Assembly: GCF_004798665.1 (NCBI RefSeq) | Contig: NZ_CP039292.1 | Coordinates: 496,001 to 560,000 of the forward strand | Length of the DNA: 64,000 bases | DNA from: Actinomyces procaprae | Lineage (GTDB): Bacteria > Actinomycetota > Actinomycetes > Actinomycetales > Actinomycetaceae | Direction: 5' to 3' | Shown here: in pieces, positions 18,589 to 26,671 of the stretch | How positions within the stretch are numbered: the first letter of the stretch is position 1 | How the letters are laid out: each line of letters starts with the position of its first letter | The notes under the pieces: generated by a model | What the model saw: only the letters and a program-made list of their open reading frames with translations | What the model was told of the DNA's origin: nothing | Databases searched by the model: none | Position numbers and translations under genes: made by a program

Positions 18589-19854
18589 TCAGGCGGTGGC
18601 GGCGGTGAACACCGAGTCGACGGCCAGCAGGGCGCAGCCGCGCAGCTCGTCGTCCAGTCCGCTGGCGGCGGGCAGGATCTCCAGGTCCGTGGTGGCCAGG
18701 GACAGCGCGCGCTCATCCACGATGCGCCTGATTACGTCCAGGAACATGGGGCACCCCTGCGGCATCGGCCCGGCCAGCACTACCCGTCCGGGGTTGAAGA
18801 AGCTGACGAGCATGGCCAGGGCGTCCCCGACGGCGGTCGCGGAGCGCACCATCAAGGTGACGCACTCGGTGTCGCCGGCATTCACGCCGACGACGATGTC
18901 CTCAATCGTCAGCTCGCCGCGTTGATCCAGGCATTCCTTCAAATGCGGGCTCAGCCCCTCGACTGCGGCCCGGCGGGCGTCACGCAGAAGCGCCCAGCCC
19001 CCCGCCACCGCCTCCAGGCAGCCGGTGCGCCCACAGCGGCAGATCACCGAGTCCACCCCGGACACCTGGACGTGCCCGATGTCGCCGGCGGCCCCCGCGG
19101 CCCCCAGGTGCAGGTGCCCGTTTGACATGATCCCCACCCCGATGCCGGTTCCCACCTGCAGGTAGAGGATATTGCCGGGCTCCCGGCTGGCCTGGTCGGG
19201 GAGTGCCGAGGCGTAGCCCAACAGCATGATGTTGACGTCATTGCCCGTACTCACCGGTACGTTCAGGGCCGCCTCAAGGGCGCCGACGACGTCGTAATTG
19301 TCCCAGCCCGGCATGATTGGGGGACTCGATGGCCGACCGGTGTCCTGATCGATCGGGCCGGGGAGCGAGACGCCGGCCGCCCACGCGGGTGGCTCGTGCC
19401 CGCGCGCCATCTCCTGCAACTCCGCGGCGGCGCGCGCCAGCGTGGCCTCAGGGCCGCGGGTGATGGGCCAGTTCAGGGTACGGTGCTCGAGCGGGTGCCC
19501 GGCCAGGTCCGTCACCGCCAGGCGCAGAGTCGAGGTGTGTACTCCCACGGTCAGCACCAGCCCGGACTCCTGCCGGAATCGCCAGGTGGCCGGGGCGCGG
19601 CCCCCGGTGGACGGTGCTGAGCCGTTCGGTGCGATCAGCCCGGCAGCGATCGCGGTGTTGATCAGGGCGGAGATGGTGTTGCGGCCCATCCCGGTGGAGC
19701 GTGCCAGCTGCTGCCGGGTAATCGCATGGCCAGTGCGGATGAGGTTGACGGTGGTGAGCACATCGGTGTCAATTGCGGCGATGGGACTGGACACGGCTGC
19801 CTCCCGGGATGAATGACCGCGGCGCCGCTGCGGGATGGGGCGTCGACCTGACAT
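18589..19854 (-). CDS. ROK-family transcriptional repressor 1
   Basis: This 421-residue protein has an N-terminal winged helix (about 30-85, RTGHAITRQQLARSTGMGRN) and a ROK sugar-kinase-like domain. The ROK zinc motif reads CRCGRTGCLEAVAGG and the glycine-rich stretch LYLQVGTGIGVGI is present. Such proteins (NagC/XylR/Mlc type) sense a sugar and repress transport or catabolic genes. It is divergent from the 20190 alpha-subunit gene across a 335-bp region, so it probably controls that operon. The first 22 residues are unconserved; a GTG start further in is possible. Confidence 0.9.
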   Translation of the reverse strand: MSGRRPIPQRRRGHSSREAAVSSPIAAIDTDVLTTVNLIRTGHAITRQQLARSTGMGRNTISALINTAIAAGLIAPNGSAPSTGGRAPATWRFRQESGLVLTVGVHTSTLRLAVTDLAGHPLEHRTLNWPITRGPEATLARAAAELQEMARGHEPPAWAAGVSLPGPIDQDTGRPSSPPIMPGWDNYDVVGALEAALNVPVSTGNDVNIMLLGYASALPDQASREPGNILYLQVGTGIGVGIMSNGHLHLGAAGAAGDIGHVQVSGVDSVICRCGRTGCLEAVAGGWALLRDARRAAVEGLSPHLKECLDQRGELTIEDIVVGVNAGDTECVTLMVRSATAVGDALAMLVSFFNPGRVVLAGPMPQGCPMFLDVIRRIVDERALSLATTDLEILPAASGLDDELRGCALLAVDSVFTAATA

Positions 19855-20189
19855 CAGCCTAATTCAGGCGTTAGCACAACCGCGCCCGCGCCGGCTGTGC
19901 TCGTGGCCTGCGGTGGCCCGCCGGCTCGCGCCCTCCGCTGTCACCAGCCCGCCGCATCGTGACCAGGGCGGGCTTCGACGTCGTCGCCGGGGCTAATGCC
20001 GTGATCGTGCAAAAGCCGCATCCGGGCGTCTGGCCGCCGGGAGCCGCCGCGCCATAGCCTCGGTGCATCCGGGGAATCCCGAGACAGTAGCGGCTATCAA
20101 CCACGGGCAATCCCGCCCGCGGCGCCTGCCGGCCGCACGTGAACTCAGACCCTCCAGGAACCCTCCAAGGACGGAGAGAGGACGGATAC

Positions 20190-21248
20190 ATGACTATCAA
20201 GAAGGGCGTCTCCCTGTACTCACTGCAGGACGCCTACGGACGCGGCGGCCTCGGGCTCGAGGGCACCGTCGCTGCCGTCGAGGAAATGGGGACGCAGGGC
20301 ATCGAGATCCTCTCCGACGAGATGATCCGCGGCGCCGCGCGCGCCAGCGAGGAGACCCTCACCGAGTGGGAGGCGATCATGGAGCGCCATCCGCTCGAGC
20401 GCGTCTCCAACGACATCTTCATCAACTCATCCCTGTACAAGAACCGCTGGCTGACACTTGAGGAGCAGGTCGAGCTGCTCAGCGCGGACCTGCGCCTGAC
20501 TCACCGCCTGGGCTTCCCGCTGGTGCGCATCGTCTCCCAGACGGACCCGGCGGTCATCCGCCCGACCCTGCCGCTGGCGGAGAAGCTGGGCATCACCATG
20601 GCGGTCGAGGTACACGCCGGCATGAGCTTCGACCACCCGATGACGGAGGCCTGGATCAAGGAGATGAAGGAGGTCGACAACCCGCACGTCGGGCTCGTGG
20701 TCGACTTCGGCATCTACTGCCAGCGGCACCCGCGCGTGTCCACCAACTACTTCCGTGAGACGCTCGGGGTCAACGAGGACGTCATCAAGTACATCGACGA
20801 CATCTTCGCCCGCGGTACCGACCCGCGCCAGTTCTTCCCCCGCAACCCGGAAAACCCGGACGACTACCTGTTCCCGGAGGAGCTGACCCGGCACTTCCGC
20901 ACCTTCCAGGACCGCTTCTACGCCATGATGTCCACCGGGTATGAGAACACCCCGCTGGACACCCTGGACGAGTACCTGCCCTACATCAAGTCCTTCCACG
21001 GCAAGTTCTGGGAGGTCACCGATGAGGGCGAGGAGTACTCCATCGACTACGGCCGCATCTTCACCCGGCTGAACCAGCTGGGCTTCGACGGCTACGTGTG
21101 CTCCGAGTACGAGGGGCAGCGCTTCGTACTGCCGGGCGAGCCCATCGCCGACCTCGAGCAGGTGCGCCGTCACCAGGAGCTCATGGAACGGCACATAAGC
21201 GACGGCAAGGACGACGGCGCCGACGCCGCCCAGAACGACGGAAAGTGA
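20190..21248 (+). CDS. C-glycoside deglycosidase alpha-subunit-like TIM-barrel protein (paralogue 2)
   Basis: This 352-residue TIM-barrel protein has metal ligands E140 (AVEVHAGMSFDHP), D172 (VVDFGIYCQ), H270 (KSFHGKFWEV) and E306 (CSEYEGQRF). Nine bases downstream starts a DUF6379-type protein, the arrangement seen for the alpha and beta subunits of C-deglycosylation enzymes (CarBC, DgpBC, DfgAB). These cleave the C-C bond of a 3-oxo-C-glucoside to aglycone and an anhydro-keto-sugar. The start at 20190 follows a GGAGAGAGGA purine tract. A GH35-like gene follows. The exact substrate, and whether O-glycosides are also cut, cannot be read from sequence. Confidence 0.82.
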   Translation: MTIKKGVSLYSLQDAYGRGGLGLEGTVAAVEEMGTQGIEILSDEMIRGAARASEETLTEWEAIMERHPLERVSNDIFINSSLYKNRWLTLEEQVELLSADLRLTHRLGFPLVRIVSQTDPAVIRPTLPLAEKLGITMAVEVHAGMSFDHPMTEAWIKEMKEVDNPHVGLVVDFGIYCQRHPRVSTNYFRETLGVNEDVIKYIDDIFARGTDPRQFFPRNPENPDDYLFPEELTRHFRTFQDRFYAMMSTGYENTPLDTLDEYLPYIKSFHGKFWEVTDEGEEYSIDYGRIFTRLNQLGFDGYVCSEYEGQRFVLPGEPIADLEQVRRHQELMERHISDGKDDGADAAQNDGK

Positions 21249-21257
21249 GCAGCACTC

Positions 21258-21650
21258 ATGTTCGACGGATACATTTTCACTGAGAACTCTCTGGCCAACG
21301 TCGTGGAGGACGGCAAGACCGCCGGCTTCCAGATGCGTACCCGCATCCCCTACTACCGGGGCATTCCGCTGTCCATGGTGCACGACGTCGAGGTCGAGGT
21401 GGATGGCGAGGCCGTGCCCCGCGAGGACATCCGCTTCACCGCCGACGACGGCGAGCACTGGTTCACCCTGGAGGAGATGGAGACGGTCACCTTCTTCCGC
21501 TGGGAGTACGCCGACGAGGCCACCGTGCGCGTGCTGCGCGAGGGCGGGCTCGCCCCCGGCGAGCACGAGGTACTGCTGCGGGTCTCGGCGCGCGTGGCCT
21601 ACATTCCCGTGCCCTTCTCCGGCGAGATGAAGCGCACGGTCACCGTCTGA
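21258..21650 (+). CDS. C-glycoside deglycosidase beta-subunit-like protein (DUF6379)
   Basis: This 130-residue beta-sandwich protein starts MFDGYIFTENSLANV and carries the family-typical IPYYRGIPLSMVHDVEVEVDG and a terminal strand region with VSARVAYIPVPFSGEMK. The same skeleton recurs in the products at 44272 and 44727. In characterised complexes this subunit packs on the TIM barrel and closes the active site. The close spacing to the alpha gene supports co-translation. Confidence 0.82.
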   Translation: MFDGYIFTENSLANVVEDGKTAGFQMRTRIPYYRGIPLSMVHDVEVEVDGEAVPREDIRFTADDGEHWFTLEEMETVTFFRWEYADEATVRVLREGGLAPGEHEVLLRVSARVAYIPVPFSGEMKRTVTV

Positions 21651-21787
21651 GGCCACCTCAGGCACATCCCGACGACGGCGGCCCGGTTGGCTCCTCGCCA
21701 CCGGACCGCCGTCGTCGGACACCGGTTCCGCAACCGCCCACAACCGCCACAGCCCCGACCATTCCGAAAGCCGAAGGAGACGTTCCC

Positions 21788-23377
21788 ATGAACCGTATCG
21801 ACAGCCGCCACCTGGTGGTCGGGGGACACCCCCGGCTGCTGGTGGGCGGGCAACTGCACAACTCCACCAGCTCCGACATCGAGCTCGCCCGCGTCGCCTT
21901 CGACCGGGTGGTTGAGCTCGGCGGGAACGCCGTCACCGCCACCGCCAGCTGGCACCTGGTGGAGCCCCGCGAGGGCGACTTCGACTTCACGGGCGTGGAC
22001 GCGCTGATCGGCCTGGCGCGCGAGCGCGGCCTGGCGCTGACCCTGCTGTGGTTCGGGGCGTTCAAGAACGCCGCCTCCACCTACGCGCCCCGCTGGGTGC
22101 GTGCCGACGCCGGGCGCTTCCCGCGTGCGGAGGCCGGCGCCGACGGCGCCACCGGTGCCTTCACCCGACCGGGCACCCCCGTGCTGTCGGTGTTCTCTCC
22201 CGCTTTGCTGGAGGCCGACCGGCGCGCCTTCACCGCCCTGGCCCGCCACATCGCCGAAGTGGACGCCGACGGCACCGTGGTCATGGTGCAGGTGGAGAAC
22301 GAGACCGGCCTGCTGGGCGCCTCCCGCGATCATGCGGCCGACGCCGAGGCCGCCTGGTCCGCCCCGGTGCCGACGGCGCTGCTGGACTGGCTCGCCGCGC
22401 ACCCCGAGGCCACCGGCACCGCCTCGCGGCTGTGGCGCGAGCAGGGAGCGCCCGCCTCGGGCACGTGGACCCAGGTGTTCGGAGCCGGTCCGGGCGCCGA
22501 CGAGGTCTTCATGGCCTGGGGCTTCGCCTCCTACTGCGAGGCGCTGGCCGCCGCCGCGGCCGAGCACCTGGACGTCGCCTACTACGCCAACGCCTGGCTG
22601 GGCCCCCAGCCGGGGCAGGAGCTGCCGGGCCAGTACCCCAGCGGTGGGCCCGTGGCCGGCGTCGTGGACGTGTGGAAGGCGGCGGCGCCGACGCTCGCCC
22701 TGCTCGGCCCCGACATCTACGTCGACGACGTCAAGGGCGCCGTGGCCGGATACGTGCGGGAGGACAACGCGCTGCTGGTGCCCGAGTCGCGGGTGGCCGT
22801 CGGCAACGTCTTCTGGGCCGTCGGCTCGGGGGCGGTCGGCTTCAACGTCTTCGGGGTGGACGACCTGCGCCCCGACGGACAGTTCGCCGCCGCCTACCAC
22901 CTGCTCACCGGGGCGGAGGACGTGATCGTGGCGGCGCAGCGCGACGGCCGTATCCGGCCGGTGCTGCTGGAGGCGGATGAGACCGCCGTCGTCGAGCTGG
23001 GCGGCCTGACCTGGACCATGCGCGGCGCCGCCGACGTGCTGAGCAGAATCTTCCTCGATGCCGGCGTACAGGTGCGCACGCAGGCCCGCGGCGAGCAGGA
23101 GAACCTGGAGGAGGCGCTCATGCCCGCCCCGGCGGACACGCGCGCCATGGGCGTGCTGATCGACCTGGGAGAGGACGAGGTGCTGGTGATCGGCCAGGGA
23201 CTCATGCTGGAGGCGGCCGGTGCCCCGGGCGAGATCGTGGAGATCGACGACGCCGTCGAGGGCCGCTACGAGGCGGGGGAGTGGGTGAGTGGTCGCAACC
23301 TCAACGGCGACGAGCGCCTGAACCTGCTGCCGCTGGACCGCCTGGCTGCCGTGCGGGTGCGCGTGCTGCGGCGCTGA
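21788..23377 (+). CDS. GH35/GH42-like beta-galactosidase-type hydrolase (DUF5597 class)
   Basis: This 529-residue TIM-barrel hydrolase is similar to GanA-type beta-galactosidases. ASWHLVEPREGDFDF is the family's substrate-entry strand and MVQVENETGLLG holds the probable acid/base Glu. The C-terminal beta domain (from about residue 395) fits DUF5597. There is no signal peptide, so it would act on imported glycosides. It follows the alpha/beta pair by 137 bp with AAGGAGA before ATG 21788, probably in the same operon. The sugar it removes is uncertain. Confidence 0.75.
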   Translation: MNRIDSRHLVVGGHPRLLVGGQLHNSTSSDIELARVAFDRVVELGGNAVTATASWHLVEPREGDFDFTGVDALIGLARERGLALTLLWFGAFKNAASTYAPRWVRADAGRFPRAEAGADGATGAFTRPGTPVLSVFSPALLEADRRAFTALARHIAEVDADGTVVMVQVENETGLLGASRDHAADAEAAWSAPVPTALLDWLAAHPEATGTASRLWREQGAPASGTWTQVFGAGPGADEVFMAWGFASYCEALAAAAAEHLDVAYYANAWLGPQPGQELPGQYPSGGPVAGVVDVWKAAAPTLALLGPDIYVDDVKGAVAGYVREDNALLVPESRVAVGNVFWAVGSGAVGFNVFGVDDLRPDGQFAAAYHLLTGAEDVIVAAQRDGRIRPVLLEADETAVVELGGLTWTMRGAADVLSRIFLDAGVQVRTQARGEQENLEEALMPAPADTRAMGVLIDLGEDEVLVIGQGLMLEAAGAPGEIVEIDDAVEGRYEAGEWVSGRNLNGDERLNLLPLDRLAAVRVRVLRR

Positions 23378-23413
23378 GAACGGCGACGCGCCGTCTTCAC
23401 CACCGTCGACAGC

Positions 23414-23963
23414 TAGGGCGTGAAGGACAGTCCCCAACCGGTGGACGGGGGAGCCTGAGGACCACGTCCTGGGGACCTCCCGGGGCGGGTGGTCGACCAA
23501 GGTCCACGCCGCCGCCGATGCCGCCTGCGGGGTCCTGACACGTCTCCTGACTGCCGGTCAGGCGGCCGACTGCCCGATGATGATCCCCGTCCTAGACAAG
23601 ATATGTGTCCAGCGCCCTGCCGGTGGGCGGCCCCGCACGCGCCCGCAGATGATGCTGGCCGACAGGGCCTACTCCTCACGCGCGAATCGTGACTGGTTGC
23701 GCGCCCACCACATCGCAGCGACCATCCCCGTCAAGGCAGACCAGGCCGAAAACCGCCGCGCCAAGGGATCCCGAGGCGGGCGCCCTCCCGCCTTCGACCC
23801 TACGGCGTACAAGGACCGCAACGCTGTGGAACGCTGCTTCGGCCAACTCAAGCAGAACCGGGCCATGGCCACCAGGCACGACAAACTCGCCGTCCGCTAC
23901 CAAGCCACCACCCACATCGCCAGCATCGGCCACTGGCTCAAACGACTTACATAACACGCCCTA
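23414..23963 (+). mobile_element. Truncated IS5-family element
   Basis: Short inverted ends TAGGGCGTG (23414) and CACGCCCTA (23955) bracket 550 bp, about half the usual IS5 size. The transposase inside lacks its N-terminal half. It sits directly behind the GH35-like operon, about 40 bp after the stop codon. Confidence 0.7.
23424..23954 (+). pseudogene. IS5-type transposase, 5' truncated
   Basis: The frame opens after a TGA at 23421 and has no start codon. It reads LGTSRGGWSTKVHAAADA (catalytic core), LADRAYSSRANRDWLR (second catalytic Asp region), and DRNAVERCFGQLKQNRAMATRHDKLA (the Y-R-E region around the catalytic Glu). The stop at 23954 is natural. The first catalytic Asp region is lost, so the enzyme is inactive. 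Confidence 0.8.
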
Positions 23964-24149
23964 TTTGAGTGGGCTGCGTGCGCCCGTGGGGGACGCGGAG
24001 TCGCCTTCGTGAGCACGCTGGCGCTGTTGGGAGCGTCGTCCCGGAGCCGGGTTGTCGACGTGGGTGCCTGTGGGCGGGCCGGTTGTGTGCTTAGCGAGGA
24101 TTGGTGTGCGCAGTCAGGCGCGTAGGGCGTTCTCGCGGTGTCGGGGGCC

Positions 24150-24422
24150 TGGTTGCCGACAGTCGAAGGGGGCGAGTGGGTCTTGTACCGCCCCGGTTGG
24201 ACCGCCCACGCCCCGGTTGGACCGCTCACGCCCCGGTTGGACCGCTCACGCCCCGTTGGACCGCTCACGCCCCGTTGGACCGCTGTAACCAGCGGCTACG
24301 GCGGTCCAACCGGGGAACAGGGGTCCAACGGGGGAACAGCGGTCCAACCGACAGGCTCAACGGCCACGTACACAGACACCCAACCGCGCACCGCCACCCA
24401 AGCACTTACACAACAGGACCAA
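24150..24422. repeat. Palindromic array B: GTTGGACCGC x5 then inverted x3
   Basis: Direct copies begin at 24196, 24216, 24236, 24255 and 24274. Inverted copies end the array at 24301, 24320 (one change) and 24339. Steps are 19-20 nt. Both flanks match array A at 14860-15078 closely, so A and B are copies of one element about 220-270 bp long, expanded by two units here. It lies between the IS remnant and the Phd gene, 3' of both. Confidence 0.85.
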
Positions 24423-24458
24423 ATGCGGGCGTGACGAACGGTGGTGTCAGCTACGCAC

Positions 24459-24776
24459 TCATGCTTCTGTTTCGATGGGGTGCGACGTGCTGGCCTGTCT
24501 GGATTCGTCGGCGTTGTCGATCGCGGCGAGTGCGCACGCGAGCACTTCCTCCGAGGTGAAACGCTCCGTGGTTGTCTCCATCTCGACTTCCGCCGCGGCC
24601 AGCGCCTCGGTGATCTCCCGGTTGAGCGCGAGCGCCTCGTAGTGCTCGATGCTCATCACCACCATGTCACCAACCCCATTGCGGGTCAGGAAGACCGGGC
24701 GATTGTCCTCATGGACGGTTGCGGAGATCTCCGTGAATTTGTTGCGCAGGTCCGAGAGCGGGCGGATGACGGGCAC
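24459..24776 (-). CDS. Phd/YefM-family antitoxin, no adjacent toxin
   Basis: This 105-residue protein has the Phd/YefM DNA-binding N-terminus (IRPLSDLRNKFTEIS, then RPVFLTRNGVGDMVVMSIEHYEAL) and an acidic flexible tail that in the family wraps the toxin. The start is GTG 24776 with GAGAGAAG upstream. The expected RelE/YoeB or Doc toxin is missing: downstream lies only repeat array B. The tail reaches further than usual, ending in a polar stretch after LACALAAIDNADE. Confidence 0.85.
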   Translation of the reverse strand: MPVIRPLSDLRNKFTEISATVHEDNRPVFLTRNGVGDMVVMSIEHYEALALNREITEALAAAEVEMETTTERFTSEEVLACALAAIDNADESRQASTSHPIETEA

Positions 24777-24802
24777 GGGTGTCTTCTCTCATCAGCGACG
24801 AT

Positions 24803-24820
24803 CTATCATGAAGATGATAG
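24803..24820. promoter_or_regulatory. Palindrome upstream of the Phd antitoxin gene
   Basis: CTATCAT-GAAG-ATGATAG is a perfect 7-bp inverted repeat 27 bp before the GTG start. Phd/YefM antitoxins autorepress by binding such palindromes. Confidence 0.5.
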
Positions 24821-24927
24821 TAAGCTGGCGAGGTCGGGGTGGTTTGGCTCGTGACAACGCACGGTTTCGGTGCGTCACTGGTTCCGGTCTTGATGAAATG
24901 GGGCGGGAAGCGGTAGGCGAAAGGCGG

Positions 24928-26301
24928 TCACGCGTCCTGACGGCGGTGGGTGACCAGCTCCTGCACCCCCACCGGGGAGCCGTGGGGGAGCCAGACGTGC
25001 ATGACGTGAGCGGATAGCAGGCGGTCGGTGACCATGCGGCAGGCACCTGCCAACGCGTCGTCGCCGTTGCCCATGCGTACGCGCAGGCGCTCGGAGGTGG
25101 CCGGCAGGACGCGACGCCGCAGAGCCTGACCGACCGCGCGGGAGAAGAAGCCGCCGGCCTCGGCCACGCCACCGCCCAGCACGACCTCCCCGGGGTTGTA
25201 GGTGGTGGTCAGTACCGCCAGCACCACCGAGAGCCGGTCCGCGGCCTCGGTCAGCAGTCGCATGCATACGGGGTCGCCCTCCGCTGCGCCGCGGAAGACG
25301 TGTTCGCAGCGGATGCCTCCGGATTCGTCGAGTCGGCGCAGATAGGAGGAGCGCTTCAGGGCCTGCGCGGTGACGGCCGCCTCCTCCATGGCGCCGCCGG
25401 ATAGCGTCGTCTCCAGGCACCCCTTGCGTCCGCAGCGGCAGGCGCGTCCCCCCGATCCCGTCATCTGGATGTGGGCGATCTCCCCGGAGGCCGCGGCGGC
25501 GCCCCGGTGCACCTGCCCGCGGGAGACGATGCCCATGCCGAGCCCCAGGCTGAGGCGGACATATAGAAGGTCCTGGGGGGCGCCGATGCGCTTCGCGGCG
25601 GCCAGCGCCAGGACGTTGACCTCGTCGTCGACCCACACCGGTAGGCCCAGCGCCTGCGCCAGGCGGCTGCGCAGCGGGAAGCCGGTCCAGCTGAGGGTGT
25701 CCGAGGCGCCGCCGGTCCTGGCCGTGGCCGGGGCGATCAGGCTCCCGTCGCGGAAGTCCACGGTGGTCGGGATGCAGGCGCCCACGCCCCAGGTAGGTGG
25801 AAGCTCGGGGTGGCGGTCACGCAGCGCGGTGAGGTGCTCCAGGGCGTGCCGGGTGACCGTCTGCGGATCGCTGAGAATGCCCTCCTCCCAGCTGGCCCGA
25901 TCGATGATTGCGCCGTTCAGGTCCGTCAGTGCGGCGGTGCTGGAACGGTAGGAGATCGACAGGGCCAGGATTGTGGCCGCGGACGGATTGAACCGCCACA
26001 TCTCCGGGGCGCGGCCGCCGGTGGACACGCCCCGGCCGGCGGGGGAGAGCAGCCCGAGCTCGACGGCGGTCTTGAGCCGCCGGTCGACGGCGTTCCGGCC
26101 CAGCGTCAGGGTCTCGGACAGGTCGGCGCGGGAGACTCCCTGGGGATACTGCCGTGCCTCAGCGACGAGGTCGGCCAGTTGGGATACGTGGGCGAAGGAG
26201 GGGCTGCGGGGCTGCGTGGCAGCGCGCGTGGGAGTCCCCTGCGGGGACGATGAGGAGTTGGGCGGCCGCAGCTCGTCATGCCTGCTACGTTGGGGCGTCA
26301 C
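24928..26301 (-). CDS. ROK-family transcriptional repressor 2
   Basis: This protein of about 457 residues has an N-terminal winged helix (QYPQGVSRADLSETLTLGRN) and a ROK domain with CRCGRKGCLETTLSGGAM (zinc site) and LLYVRLSLGLGMGIV. The frame stays open to 26517, but sequence before the GTG at 26301 has no family character, so I take 26301 as the likely start; this is uncertain. It is divergent from the GPH symporter operon and probably represses it in response to an imported sugar. The TTTTGC-N9-GCAAAA palindrome between them is a candidate operator. Confidence 0.85.
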   Translation of the reverse strand: MTPQRSRHDELRPPNSSSSPQGTPTRAATQPRSPSFAHVSQLADLVAEARQYPQGVSRADLSETLTLGRNAVDRRLKTAVELGLLSPAGRGVSTGGRAPEMWRFNPSAATILALSISYRSSTAALTDLNGAIIDRASWEEGILSDPQTVTRHALEHLTALRDRHPELPPTWGVGACIPTTVDFRDGSLIAPATARTGGASDTLSWTGFPLRSRLAQALGLPVWVDDEVNVLALAAAKRIGAPQDLLYVRLSLGLGMGIVSRGQVHRGAAAASGEIAHIQMTGSGGRACRCGRKGCLETTLSGGAMEEAAVTAQALKRSSYLRRLDESGGIRCEHVFRGAAEGDPVCMRLLTEAADRLSVVLAVLTTTYNPGEVVLGGGVAEAGGFFSRAVGQALRRRVLPATSERLRVRMGNGDDALAGACRMVTDRLLSAHVMHVWLPHGSPVGVQELVTHRRQDA

Positions 26302-26363
26302 ACGGGCAGTGTCCGCCGCGCTTCGGTGCGCGTCAACCGAAATCAGGGCATCAATGCTGCGAC

Positions 26364-26384
26364 TTTTGCCTCTAACGTGCAAAA
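26364..26384. promoter_or_regulatory. Candidate operator TTTTGC-N9-GCAAAA
   Basis: This perfect 6-bp inverted repeat with 21-bp span stands out in GC-rich DNA. It lies in the divergent region between ROK 2 and the symporter operon. A related half-site, CGTGCAAAA, occurs near 20006 in the other ROK-controlled divergent region. Confidence 0.4.
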
Positions 26385-26671
26385 CATTCGGATTATCGTC
26401 TGGGCTCCAACTCTTTTGCTGCATGGGTGGCGAGAGTCCCCTGAGCGGGGGCGATGGGTTGCGAGGGAGGCGATGTGGGGTATGCGATGCGGGCGGGGCA
26501 TACCTGGCCTTATGCACGGGGAGTGCGAAAGTGTGGCCTGCTCCACTTGTTGGTCGTCGTGGGTGCGCGTTGACTGGCTGTCAGAACGCAACGAGGTGCG
26601 GACGTCGCAGTCCCTGGCCTCGGGAGTTCCGGGCAGAGCAGCCCGCACTTCGCATCACAGAAAGGCCCGTC

